From: Candolleomyces eurysporus
Taxonomy: Eukaryota; Basidiomycota; Agaricomycetes; Agaricales; Psathyrellaceae
DNA: 18,735 nucleotides
NCBI GenBank assembly: GCA_027579435.1
Contig: JANBPK010001372.1
Span: 1-18,735 of the forward strand
Direction: 5' to 3'
This document shows, one piece after another, positions 1 to 10,020 of this stretch (within the stretch, counting starts at the first letter, position 1; each line of letters starts with the position of its first letter). The position numbers and the translations under genes are program-made. Below the pieces are notes generated by a model, which made no database searches, was not told the origin of the DNA, and saw nothing but the letters and a program-made list of their open reading frames with translations.

Positions 1-1550
1 GGGTCAAGCTTTATACGAACTAGAGCTTCTTGGCTCCCGTCGATATGGAACGATGGCATTCCAGCACTTCTTGTCACTCATTCACATCTTCCCCGCTATC
101 AGATCGCCATACTGTCGGAGAATGGTGTACGTCCGGTGGACACTTATCAACATGAATGAGGAAGTTTCCTGCAAGGAGAACGGAGTTACTTCCCTTTGAC
201 TTTCTCCATTGGGCTTTCTCTCCTCTACTAGTCCAAGGTTTGTAAGAGAATATTCTTATACAAACAGTGCGCCCTCTGAACCCCGCCGTTCCTCATTCTA
301 GAATCTACTTTGGGATCATAGCTACTGCCAAGTGTCAAAACCATTCAATACTCTGCCCGCCAATCCGATGGGCTGATCTGGTTCTATCGGCGGTGGTATA
401 CACTCGCTTTCGTCACAATGGCGTCTTTGGATGGAGTGGGAGTGCACCGCTCAGTTTCTTCGTTCTTATGACCCGTCTTCAACCGAATCATATTCTTTGA
501 AGATTAATACAACTCTCCAACCTATTCCCACTCTTGGTCCAGCGGTGTCTGGCTCCCCGAGCGCAGCAGCTTCCTGGACGAAGCGTTCCATTTCGAGACC
601 TAAGCGTTACGTCTGTGACTCGACTTGATCGATTGACTACTAGTGAGTATCTCTTCTTATCGACTTCCTCAATGGAGCTGATGAATAAACCTTTCCCGAT
701 GGGAACTTCGCAAGGGATAAGTGGAAAAGCTCTCGCTTGATGTGAATTTTTGGCTTAGTTTGTCTTGTTGAAGCAGTCCATGGCGCCTATCTTCGACACG
801 GAGTGATCTTTATTTCATAGTGGATAATGCTGTCCTCCTTCTCTTAGGGAAGCCATAGATCGCAGCGCAGAATGGCTTCTTGCTGCGAGTACAGTTTGTT
901 TTAGCGAGAACGGGGATTCTTTTCCGTAAGACTCTTCTCACCGTTTCCTCAATACTCTCCTTATTTCGACGCTCATGGGGCTTCTAATCCTAGATGTGAC
1001 TCGATCAAGACAGGCGGTTTCGTGAAATGTTTACAGCGGTCTACATCTACAAGGGCTCGGGCCGTTTTGTAGGTCCTTGTACTTTTCAAAGCCATAACCG
1101 GCTTCTAATATTCCGACAATTCCCTGTGTCCAAGTCTCCCATTCTTTTACGTACGCAATTTACTGTGCAGCCATACCGTGACCAGGGTGAGCCTACCTTT
1201 TTACACCAGGTAAACGGAGACGACACACACCCCTCACATCGTCACAAATGACAAGAGGTTGATATGTATATAGATGCGTTCTTGGCTCCTTCTGGCCACA
1301 TCTGTCTTGGTCTGGATAAGTCCTTTCATCTCTGGATCTCAGCCACCATCGCAACCGGAATTATGCTACTTTCCGTTTGAACGTGAATATTGTAGAGGTA
1401 ATGAATGTTCATATCCGATTCAATGATCCTCTTTATGACTTTCTTTGACAAGGTCATAAAGCGAGCTACCATTCTCCAAACCCGTCGCGCGCCTCATATG
1501 AACTGGCATCGAGGCTTTACAGCTCCGGCCGTTGTCTTCGAAGACGCTGA
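1..1550. other. Unassigned DNA at the left edge
   Basis: A + frame is open from base 2 to a stop at 197-199 (including GTMAFQHFLSLIHIFPAIR) and could be the tail of an exon from outside the window, but 65 open codons is within chance. Bases 200-1550 hold only short overlapping frames with no domain signature and no secure introns. Confidence 0.4.
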
Positions 1551-2101
1551 ATCGTGAGTCGCTTAGCCGTTCAGCTGGTGCTCGCTTGTGTCACGAAGCG
1601 GTGCTTCTACCGTGTAAGTACATATTTTTCTCCCACTGACACGGTGCTTACTTACCCGCCTAGTCCTATAACAGGTTTCTTCCATCTACAACTTGCCCAA
1701 AACATGGTCCTTCAGGCAGCAGAGCACCATGTCTTACCTGGCCGCGCTGTGCACGTCAGATCAAGCGGACTCTTTCATCCTCATTGTCCTCAAGAAGCTC
1801 TGACGTACGTATGCGAGCTGTGGCACCACCCAGCTTTCATTTTGGAGGTGCTCCAGGTTCCGGGATCTGGGATGACGGTGGAGAGGTGAACCTTACTTTT
1901 ACCGGAGTCGATTTCCGACTTGAGCTGGTCTGTATATGGGCTCGCTGGTTTCTTTCAGGTCAATCAGCTCAATACCGCCGCTCGAGTCGGAATATGCGCG
2001 TAGTCGCAAAGTTCATTCGGAAGGCAGTGGAAAGCTGGGAAGCTGACAGCTTCAATCTTTATCAAATTATCACGAGTGTGCTATGTTGTGGATGTTGGTG
2101 A
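1551..2101 (+). CDS. Weak candidate: two-exon ORF with a good intron, unknown product
   Basis: An open frame 1551-1613 joins in phase 0 to 1664-2101 across a 50-nt intron with donor GTAAGT, a CACTGAC branch-like element and acceptor CCTAG. The second exon is open for 145 codons and starts exactly at the acceptor. The joined frame has 166 codons including segments such as GGEVNLTFTGVDFRLELVCI. There is no ATG near the 5' end, so an upstream exon would be needed (a frame ending FTAPAVVFEDAES at ~1550 is one option). Another reading of 1889-1960 as an intron is possible. No known domain seen; chance is a serious alternative. Confidence 0.2.
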
Positions 2102-2156
2102 GTGCTTCCTAGAACTTTTGAACTTTTCCATAGTTTCCATTTCATTTTAGTTCCCG

Positions 2157-2334
2157 TTGGAAACGATAGTTATAGATAGATGCATTAATATAAGTCAAAC
2201 CAAGCAGAAATCAAATAAGACTGCCATCTATTAGATCTTGGTGAGCTTTCTGTTTTTCCGAGCTTTCCGTCGCTTTTGGAAACGACATATACATAGCCTC
2301 GGGACGCGTTCTTAACAACGAGCAGAAATCAAAT
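2157..2334. repeat. Diverged direct repeat, ~70 bp, period ~119
   Basis: TTGGAAACGA at 2157 and 2276 is followed 46-47 nt later by GCAGAAATCAAAT (2204 and 2322) in both copies, then by related ACTGC-AT sequence. The spacing between the two conserved blocks is kept to within one base while the sequence between them has diverged, which points to an old tandem duplication. Confidence 0.6.
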
Positions 2335-2457
2335 GAATTGGAACTGCTATGCTCTTACGGTAGACTGCAGAGCAATTTCGGGACTTGTTTTGGCCGAGAC
2401 GGCTACGTTTAGCCTCACTGGACCATACATAAGTAAGGCCAGGCTCTAACTCCGGGA

Positions 2458-3015
2458 ATGTGCATTGCATCTATTTCTGCATGTGACCGCGAGGAGATAG
2501 AGCCTGACCGCAATGTTCATTTCCTTTCGACGTACCCGGCTCCGATTCCTGGTGTGTAGCACACTCTCTCGCTCTGCTCCACCAACGCGCTTGTGTTAGC
2601 TGGCTATGTACATATGAACGCCCTGCACACTGGTCCGGCGTCTTGGAAAAAGCGGCACGATCTTCACAAGGGCCGGACCCTTGACCTTACGACCGACCGT
2701 AGTTTGACGGCGATGTTCGCGGTGCCTTATGTACCTGCATACGGCGCCCGCTGCTGTGATGTTTCGATCCCTGCCGGTATTTGCGGTCGTTCCTCATTTC
2801 GGCGACCTTCCACGCATCTTTTCCTCACCCATCTCAACCGCGATCGATTGGTTGAACAGGGTGTGGGTGAGGATGTTATGTTCCTTGTTTTGCGTTTTGT
2901 CGGGTCCGAACAAATTTCAGGAACGTTCCCAGCGGCGGATCTTGCGCTGTGGGGTAGGATGTGTCGAGGGTGCAATGTAATCAATTCAGCGCGTGGTTTC
3001 GCCGAAGTGAAATAG
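2458..3015 (+). CDS. Weak candidate: ~169-aa ORF interrupted by one TAG or a 48-nt intron
   Basis: One frame is open from an ATG at 2458 to a stop at 3015 except for a TAG at 2557-2559. That TAG lies inside a possible 48-nt GTGTGT...TTAG intron (2552-2599), whose length keeps the frame. Spliced, it gives 169 residues with segments such as DREEIEPDRNVHFLSTYPAP and GEDVMFLVLRFVGSE. The intron lacks a clear CTNAC branch element, no domain is recognisable, and a second + frame at 2729-2980 is also open. A pseudogene with a single premature stop is an equally good reading. Confidence 0.22.
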
Positions 3016-4540
3016 GTGACCGGTACACCGAGTTTAGTGTAGAATGGTGCATAGTAATGATTCTTGGCGGATCTTGAGGTCTACTAAGGTTTCTTGAGAG
3101 CTACAGACTGTGCTTAGGCTCAACTTTGTTTTCCAACGTTGTAAATCCCTTCAGTATGTCAAAAGGTGCTGCGTCGAGTCGCGTCTAGGTCGAGTCTCGC
3201 GCTTTCTTGCGGACAGGCCGACTTGTCGGCGATACGACGAAATTACATTACATGACGGTGGTTGTTAGCGGGATCAGGGACGGACCGTGCATCGGCTCTT
3301 CTCACCGACCATCTTGGCGCAGCGGTTACATTTCTTGCTCGAGCGATCTTGCTTCATTTGTGCATGTTTCGCTCACTCACAACGGATTGTCCTTGATGGA
3401 ATNAAAAAAAAAGGTAATGGTCTTGTGGTCTTTCAGGTCTCCATATGACTGGAAACAATCCAATTGAGGCGCGGCCGACCCGACGATGCAGGGACATGCG
3501 GTCCAGGCGCAGCTCCAGTTGGTGGCCTCCATGCATAACAGAGTTTAACTTTACCATTTTTGCTGTCTAGCATTGGCTACGAGACCTGAGAACAAGTAGT
3601 GCGAAGAGAAGGAACGGTGGCGAAGTGTGGGTAAGCTGCCGTAGACTCGTAGTGACTTACTGCCCATTTTCGTATCGTCATTTTCTGATTGAAGAACCTT
3701 CTATATTGGACAGATCACTTTCCTATATGGTGGTCGTGGATTGCCATGCGAGCGACGATTTGGCGTGGTTGTGCACGCCGCCGCCACAATGCGAAACGTG
3801 ACAGCGCTAGCGATGTACTATTGCTGGTGAAGGTTGAGCGTACGTCTCCATAATCAAACTTGAGCCTGCGTTTCTCTCAAGAAAAGCTTACCTGGTGAGA
3901 TTTTTGATCGAATGTTATGTGATGCAAATCACCAGAGTCTAGGGCACCGTCTGTTCCTCGGCGAAGATGAATAACACCGAAGGTGGGATACATCGAACCC
4001 TCCTTCTGCGTCATTTTTTAGAGGTTCAGCTTTCAAGTGATCGATGTCGCACTTGTCCGAGGCGAAGCGACTCATTAACGGTAAGCTTTCAAAGTGGTGG
4101 ATTCCCGAAGATCAGCTGCCAACTCACTCTCCGCAGAAAATCGGATCCAAGTGCTTCGTTAGGCTGGATTTTCGAGCCCACGATCCGTGCTTGCCTAACA
4201 GTTAGTCTAATTACATGGGGGTCAAGTGCATGAAAACGTACCAGTAAGCTGAGGAGCGTGGATAACAAGCTGCACCATTGCGGTGGATACCGGAGATTAC
4301 CTTCCAACATTTGCCCTTGACATACTCGTTCGAGCCTAGGTGCCGGGTCTCGATCAAAGTTTCGTATTCTCGTAAGGGATAATTAAACGGTTTATGTTCC
4401 GTTGAAGTAGCTCAAAGTCAGAGTTTGTTTTAATCTTCAGATTCTGCTGCTCCGACAACTTCCGATTGCCCATTTCATAGCTTCATCAGCAGACGAAAAG
4501 AAGGCAGTGGCATCCCTTTCTAAAAGAGTGCTTGAGAGAC
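3016..4540. other. Unassigned DNA
   Basis: No coding frame with recognisable features on either strand. A short dyad GCCGAC-TT-GTCGGC lies at about 3217-3230. An N adjoins a nine-base A run at 3403-3412, probably an uncertain homopolymer length. Confidence 0.4.
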
Positions 4541-4544
4541 CAAA

Positions 4545-4668
4545 GATAGACGTCTATCATACGGCAAAATGTACGGACGAAAGAACACCCACTGTCAGTA
4601 GACGCTGTGGACGTGAACTTCCGAGCGGGATGTCGGGTGACGTCGAACGTGTTTTGGATAGACGTCTG
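4545..4668. promoter_or_regulatory. Cluster of GACGTC palindromes (CRE-like)
   Basis: A perfect 14-base palindrome GATAGACGTCTATC (4545-4558) is followed by GTGACGTCGA (~4637-4646) and by GGATAGACGTCTGA (~4656-4669), which repeats ten bases of the first. ACGT-core palindromes are the usual target of bZIP factors of the ATF/CREB type. No gene can be tied to the cluster. Confidence 0.3.
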
Positions 4669-4679
4669 ACAGCGAAACC

Positions 4680-5640
4680 TCGCAACGTTGATCGAGTGCT
4701 ACGTTGCCACTATAGCACGCTGTTGGTAACTACGATTCCGTCCTTCTTTCTCCCGCAAAGCCATCGTATCGGCGTCCCTTGTCACCTACATCACGTTTAG
4801 CCTTCACAAAAAGGTAAACCACACCCCATGTAAGTTATGTGATCGCTTCTTTCTGGGTTTAATTTGGGTGTGGTATGGAAGACAATTTGACGAAACGTTC
4901 GTGGACTATCCCAGGCGCTGTATAGTACCTGGAATTCGAATCCATGCACCTTCGCCGGAGAGCACGCCCAAGAGTTGGTACATATTATGATTAATAGCGA
5001 GCTCGGGTTTCTTTGATGAGTTCGAAAAGGTATCGAACATTTTCCGGCGTAAAATGGTGTTTCGGGTCTCCATCAGGCTGTTAAAGCGCTCAAACACCGG
5101 GACACTTGTCACAGAAAAATATCATTCTGTCTAGTCATCGTGACTGATGCTCGGTAGGTTTTTGTCTCACCATTTTCCATAACACCGTCATGTACGGAGA
5201 AGATGGCATCTGCCCCCGGGTCTTTAGAAAGTGCGCGACTGAGAGATCTACTCCCTCGGGACAACTGTTTCCTGCAGAGACTCCTTCTCACTTGATAGGT
5301 CTGAGCCGGGCGAGCGCTAATCTAATCTGCTTTCCGGACAGCGCTTGCTATCTAACCGGAAAAATCGCACATGTGGGCCGCTGTCCGCGTCGCGCGTGCC
5401 TCTGGCCTTATCCGCTACCGACAAGAAGGTAGTGATAGCCTTCAGTCTTATCTCTGTTCAGGACTCCAAGCGGCCCAAGAATGACGCTTTCCAGGAGAGA
5501 TACATCAGAGAAATGTCAAACTTGCAGGCCACACACACACATGTAGATATCTGCAGACAGCTTGTTCTTCCCAACGCCGGCCACACTCTCAGGCGATCGA
5601 ATGCAGCATGAAGGCCCGCGTGGGATTGCGTGTTGCCTAA
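4680..5640. other. Unassigned DNA with short minus-strand frames
   Basis: Minus-strand frames at 5112-4906 (including FERFNSLMETRNTILRRKMF) and 5291-5109 adjoin in different frames and could be scraps of a decayed gene, but neither has a domain and both are short enough for chance. A short CA run lies at 5531-5542. Confidence 0.3.
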
Positions 5641-5651
5641 AATCCCCTTCC

Positions 5652-5669
5652 CGGTAACTGGAGTTACCG
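5652..5669. repeat. Perfect hairpin, 7-bp stem
   Basis: CGGTAAC, loop TGGA, GTTACCG. It lies about 35 bases before the 105-bp tandem repeat, in unassigned DNA. No T run follows, and a bacterial-type terminator is not expected in this genome. Confidence 0.55.
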
Positions 5670-5703
5670 AGTTATCCCAATTAACGAGCCGACGGAGACA
5701 AGA

Positions 5704-5920
5704 ATCCCAATCAACATATCTCTATTATGAGCAGCAACTTGGCAGATTCATTGGCCATCGACACTCGACAGGATCATTGTGCTCGAGACTTTGTAGCAGT
5801 GGAACAATGCATTCCAACAACATATCTCTACTATGCGTAGCAACTTAAGATTGATTGGCCCTCGACGCTCGACCGGATCGTTGTGCTCGAGAATCTGTAG
5901 CAGTGGAACCATGCATTCCA
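5704..5920. repeat. Tandem repeat, two ~105-bp copies
   Basis: Copy 1 (5704-5810) and copy 2 (5811-5914) share AACATATCTCTA-TATG, GCAACTT, ATTGGCC-TCGAC-CTCGAC, GGATC-TTGTGCTCGAGA and TGTAGCAGTGGAAC-ATG in the same order at a period of about 105, by eye over 80% identical. The unit edge ATTCCAA recurs at 5915, marking the start of an aborted third copy. The high identity against an otherwise unique background suggests a fairly recent duplication. Confidence 0.85.
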
Positions 5921-5922
5921 AC

Positions 5923-7472
5923 TCAGGCTAGTTGCGGACAGGCATGCAGGGACTTGGCTTTGTTCCATTCAAGTCAAATCTTTCTCAAAGAATCAACACC
6001 AACTCGGATCCGACTGTCCATATTCATGCGTCCCGTACAGTCCGTGCCTTGTATTCCACAGAGAAATCTGCGTAGAACGTGGGCAGGTCATTCGGACACC
6101 CGTGATTCGATCGTCGGTGACCGCTTTTTGGCCCCAGTACTTCCCATTTCATCAGAGTCACTCACAGTCACCAATTACAATACTTTTCTAGACGCTTTTC
6201 ATCGCAACTCTCCATAATGATGTACGCCCTCCCATGCTCGGCCGCCGGTCGGGGCTTCTTCTCAACTGAGCGCTTGCAATAGCGCATTTGACGCCCTTGC
6301 TCTCCCTCCAACAGTCAAAAACCGACGATGACAGAAAACGCCTCACCACCGGCTCGACTATACTCAATAAAGGGCTGATCTGCAACCAACCCAACAACGA
6401 TGACAGTATCAATACATACATAAGCTAACCTCTGGCATTGCCGCAAAAAAACGTGCGCTCCGCGTGCGTACAGGGACGAAGCGAAGAGGCGCGGATCGAT
6501 TCCGTGCATCCGCCTCCGTGGTCCGCCTGTCCGCTACCCACCCAAACCTAATCCTCAGACCCCCNACTGATGGGGTGTGCTCGGACCATCCTTGCAATCG
6601 CCTCGCTTTGCCTGAAGAATGAATTTTCATTTCGGACCCCGTATATGGCTTGTGCTGATTGCTTTTGTCCTCTCGGGACGACCTCGGGAGTTTGCATATA
6701 TCCTAAATTGGTCAAGGATAGCTATCGCCTTTGATGGGAATTCATGGGCAGGAAGGGGAAAGCGAAGGAGCGAGCAGGGGGAAATGGATAGACGTTTTTG
6801 GTGTGTTTGAGGTGAGAGGGTATGTAAAGTACCTGACGAAAGGTTTTTTTCATTCAGCGGCAATACTAAGGGATTCGGATCTCCGGCATTCCTTGCAGGG
6901 TAGAGTCCTCAGTCAACCCAGACGCTTTAGAATTTCATATGAACAAAATAGCTGCATGGCGGCTGTATATTGAACAATGTGTAATAGTTGTAATAGTTAT
7001 TTGCGAGCTCTAGCGTTCCTCCTGGCCCCAAGCGACTGTGCAGTGGGGCTGGTCGTAAATGCCAAGCCTTCTATTAACTCGATCGAACTACCACGTTTCC
7101 CCACCCTGAAAGTTTTTTTTTTCTCGACTGTTGAATCTGGGGTGTCGGTGTTTAGCGTCTGGAGCGAAGATTAGTCATCGTATTCGGGGGATTGTCTCAG
7201 CTCAAGCCCACTAAAATTTGTGTCGCTAGCCAGCGAGCGAAACCGAGACCGAAACACGATCAAGAAATTTGTTTTGGAGAGTAGGCGGATGTGGGGAATC
7301 TATGTGCCAAGTAGTCCTCGGAAAGAACGGATGAGTGGATAGGTTTGTTTAGGTAGTTGGTTTGCCCGAGTTGGGATATATTGAGTAGGCGGTCGGTGTG
7401 GGTGTGAGTTTATATCTAATTTACATGTAGCCAAACGAGTTTAGTGAACGTGTTTATCTGGGTTCGTCACCA
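5923..7472. other. Unassigned DNA
   Basis: Apart from the intron-like signature at 6812-6857, I see only short mutually overlapping frames. One + frame (5855-6217, 120 codons) begins inside the tandem repeat and shows no domain. GTAATAGTT is duplicated in tandem at about 6979-6996. One N lies after a C run at 6565. Confidence 0.4.
6812..6857 (+). other. Isolated intron-like signature
   Basis: GTGAGA donor, CCTGAC branch-like element, a run of seven Ts and a CAG acceptor, 46 nt, all in the right order and spacing for a fungal intron. The only open frame leading in starts near 6734 and, once spliced, stops after three codons (RQY). If real, the intron would belong to a short transcript, a UTR or a non-coding RNA. 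Confidence 0.3.
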
Positions 7473-7496
7473 CGAGCGTTTATGCTTAAACGCTCG
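7473..7496. repeat. Perfect hairpin, 10-bp stem and 4-nt loop
   Basis: CGAGCGTTTA, loop TGCT, TAAACGCTCG. No mismatches and a tetraloop. A related TTTAAACGCAC string occurs about 50 bases downstream (7547-7557). It lies in unassigned DNA, so it may be a folded RNA element, a dyad protein site or part of a decayed mobile element. Confidence 0.7.
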
Positions 7497-8412
7497 ACCG
7501 TCGCTACAGCTGCTGTTGCATACTTTGCAAATTCCGTAAAATGCGAATTTAAACGCACGGGTTAAGAGCTGATCGCAGTACAAAGTCGAAGACGGACGGA
7601 CGCGGTTAACGAAGTCTGCGGGGAAACTAAATATCGAATAACGATCCCTTCGGAACTGGGTATTGCGAAGGCAATACTCTCGTAACTCAGAGAAAGTAGC
7701 AGGCCTCACTTACAGCATCGAATGTTGAGTTCTTTCCCACTTTCACGCCATATCATGATGAATCAGGGTTTTCACTCGACTTGATGGTGGTCCTGATGCT
7801 TGCAACGCCCCCGGACTTCTATAGGTTTCAGTTCAGAGCTCCCATCTCATTTAGAAGAGATACCCATCAATCATGTCCAGTTTACGTGCCTATCCATCTA
7901 TCTACATACCTGTCTGCACTTTACACATTCCTCCGCGCCAAGCTGCGATCCCGGCCAGATGTCCGTTTGGGTGCCCTCGCTGCTCGCGGCGCACTGGAAT
8001 CATCAGTCATCGCTGTCAGTGGTTCTCGTGTTGTATGTGTCTCGTTTCCCGCCGGACCGACGAGTATTATATGGGTTTCAGGGAAGTGCTGTTCTACGAT
8101 TGGTGATGCTGATATCGATGGAGGTATCAATCGTCCTGGAAGCATCTCCGTTGTCGACCAGACTCCGACGATACATCTAATCGTAACGTAAACTCTGTTA
8201 TCGTAGCGCTCAGGCTTCCGAGCGTCTGCGTCTGAGGTTGGGTACACTATTCAGATTGGGATTCTCCGGGCGCTCGGAGATTGCGAAATCGATGTTTAAT
8301 GCTGATTCTGCTGGTACAGAAAAATATGCCCAACTATGTGTATATAGACGGATAGCTGCGGTGTGCGGGATAAAAGTGGGTGTACCCCAGGCGGGAACCC
8401 AATTGAATCATT

Positions 8413-8498
8413 ATTATGTATCCGAATACACTGCAGTTACCGCGTTCCTGGAAGTTAGCAAGGATACATAATACGACTCGAATGTTCGAGTCGCTAAC
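8413..8498. repeat. Nested inverted repeats
   Basis: Three dyads interleave in 86 bases: an 11-bp pair ATTATGTATCC (8413-8423) and GGATACATAAT (8462-8472), a 20-base palindrome with 9-bp arms CGACTCGAA-TG-TTCGAGTCG (8474-8493), and a 6-bp pair GTTAGC (8454-8459) and GCTAAC (8493-8498). All arms are perfect. Confidence 0.7.
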
Positions 8499-9185
8499 GG
8501 TGACAGAGCCCAAAAGGAGCGAGCCCCGCAGCGTTCACGTAAGGCGCTACCTGTGATTGCTGTGAAGAGCCCCAGTGCATGAAATCAACTCATTGTCGAT
8601 ATACCGAGGCTACTATTATGGAAATGGGCGGATAAAAATCAGAGTGCTGTGGCACTAGGTCGTGGCCTCCACGAGGCTCAGACAAGGCGTACAAGGAAAT
8701 GGAAAGAGAATTAAGTAAAGATTAGTAGCGTGCCATGATGCAACCGATTTTGAGCTCTCATTGATGCCACGAGGCATTGTATCTACTTATGGGTCCATAG
8801 ACATTGCTGTTAAATGGAATCGGGGAACCATAAAAGCTGCTTTGACTCGAGCGACCCCCCCCAAAACTATTTCGGTTCCCGTGCATGACTAGGTAGGGCA
8901 GATAGCCGCCGTGCCTGTATGCATGGGATCGTGTGCCGTGGACAGTTGCGCACGTCGGTATGGAGGACGCCCAACGATCAGGGCGCCAATGGCAGTGGTT
9001 AAAGCAACGCTTTCCAGGCCCCAGTCACCGGTGGACAGCAGGAACGAACCTGGGATCCCGCGAGCTGGGCAGGGCGATAGACGCGCGTTATCTACGCCTG
9101 GTAAGGTCAGAACCTAATTTGATGTATTTTAAGACGCCATGAATAGATTGGAAATGGAAGCGACTGTGCCTACCGTATCTGCTGG

Positions 9186-9208
9186 CTTTTTTTTTTTCTT
9201 TTTTCTCA
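9186..9208 (+). repeat. Pyrimidine (T) run
   Basis: Almost pure T with three C interruptions over 23 bases. Simple low-complexity sequence; no gene can be tied to it. Confidence 0.6.
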
Positions 9209-9730
9209 TGGATATTTTTCTCCTTGGGAAATCAATTATCGTCCAAGGGTACCCCAGTAGTCATAGGGATCAGCGCTGTCTGAGACTTAGAGCACGCAAC
9301 CTGGAGCTCCGTGTGTCGTCATGGGACGACTCTGCGTGCGTTTGTGGGCAAAAGGACCGAAAACATTGGTCGGTTGATAGAAAGACTCCCGGCATCCCAC
9401 GAAAGTCGGTCAGTACACGCACAGTGCAGAGCATTGGATACGAATCGACGCGACGATCAGCTTTGGGCGATGCGCGTGAGCAATGTCCGTGATAATAGGG
9501 ATGGTATATTCTATTTCCCGCAGATATGTTCGCCCAGACGAGCATGGTGATGATATGTATCTCTTTCGGAATTCGAGTTTGGGGTGCGGATTTAGGCGCA
9601 CTTGGTCCGAAGCGGACCAGAACGGTGGGTCTCGAGGCGGCTGAGGCTTGTTTGGTGGCTCTGCAGGCGCGGCAGCCCAAGTCACAGGCGGGAAGACATG
9701 GAGAAGCGAGAGCATGAGGAAATCAGATAT

Positions 9731-9741
9731 GATAAGATAAG
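9731..9741 (+). promoter_or_regulatory. Two overlapping GATA-factor sites upstream of the C2H2 gene
   Basis: The 11-base string GATAAGATAAG holds two GATAAG hexamers sharing one G. Both fit the fungal HGATAR consensus (preceded by T and A). They lie about 385-395 nt upstream of the ATG. Fungal GATA factors include nitrogen (AreA/NIT2) and light (White Collar) regulators; which, if any, acts here is not visible. Confidence 0.35.
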
Positions 9742-9851
9742 CCAGAGCCAACGGACGTGACAGGCACGCGAGCCAGAGGACTGGGTTCAGGCGAGATCTG
9801 GAGATCTAAATTGTAATAACGGGATCTGAGTCTGAGATTCGATTTGATGGT

Positions 9852-9859
9852 CCAATTGG
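9852..9859. promoter_or_regulatory. Palindromic CCAAT box
   Basis: CCAATTGG presents a CCAAT pentamer on each strand about 265-270 nt upstream of the C2H2 start codon. That is a plausible distance for the Hap/CBC complex. Single short motif, so support is only positional. Confidence 0.3.
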
Positions 9860-9924
9860 GGCTCGAGCTAAGCCGGGCGATGTGGTCACGCTGGCCCTTT
9901 TGGAAGCTACGTCCTGGGGCCATG

Positions 9925-10020
9925 TCCCTCTGCTGCTCCCTTCAAGTCTTTTTTTTCGCCCTTTCTTTTTCTTCACCTTTATTTTTTTTTATATCTTGTC
10001 TTGCCGTCGTGTGTCTTTCC
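9925..10020 (+). promoter_or_regulatory. CT-rich tract in the promoter/leader of the C2H2 gene
   Basis: The + strand is strongly pyrimidine-rich here, with T runs at 9949-9956 and 9982-9990, and ends about 100 nt before the ATG. Such tracts commonly mark the transcription start region of filamentous-fungal genes. No convincing TATA box lies just upstream. ORFs that cross the tract are artefacts of its composition. Confidence 0.5.

Larger units (their letters stand above)
7497..9720. other. Unassigned DNA
   Basis: Three overlapping + frames and one minus frame are open around 7781-8247, which argues that none is selected. A 17-base near-palindrome around ACGCGCGT lies near 9077-9093. No tRNA, rRNA or transposase signature seen. 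Confidence 0.4.

Noticed and set aside
3310..3330. A-box-like TGGCGCAGCGG as in tRNA genes
   Set aside because: No matching B box or acceptor stem within 60-90 bases.
4928..4950. B-box-like ATTCGAATCC
   Set aside because: No A box upstream at the right spacing, and the T stem does not pair.
7781..8247. 136-, 126- and 77-codon + ORFs and a 108-codon minus ORF
   Set aside because: They overlap one another in all three + frames and one minus frame, none has a domain or convincing introns, and one being real would not explain the others.
9030..9110. tRNA-like string on the minus strand near CAGGTTCG
   Set aside because: The stem around the loop has only four pairs and a six-base loop, and no D arm or acceptor stem can be drawn.
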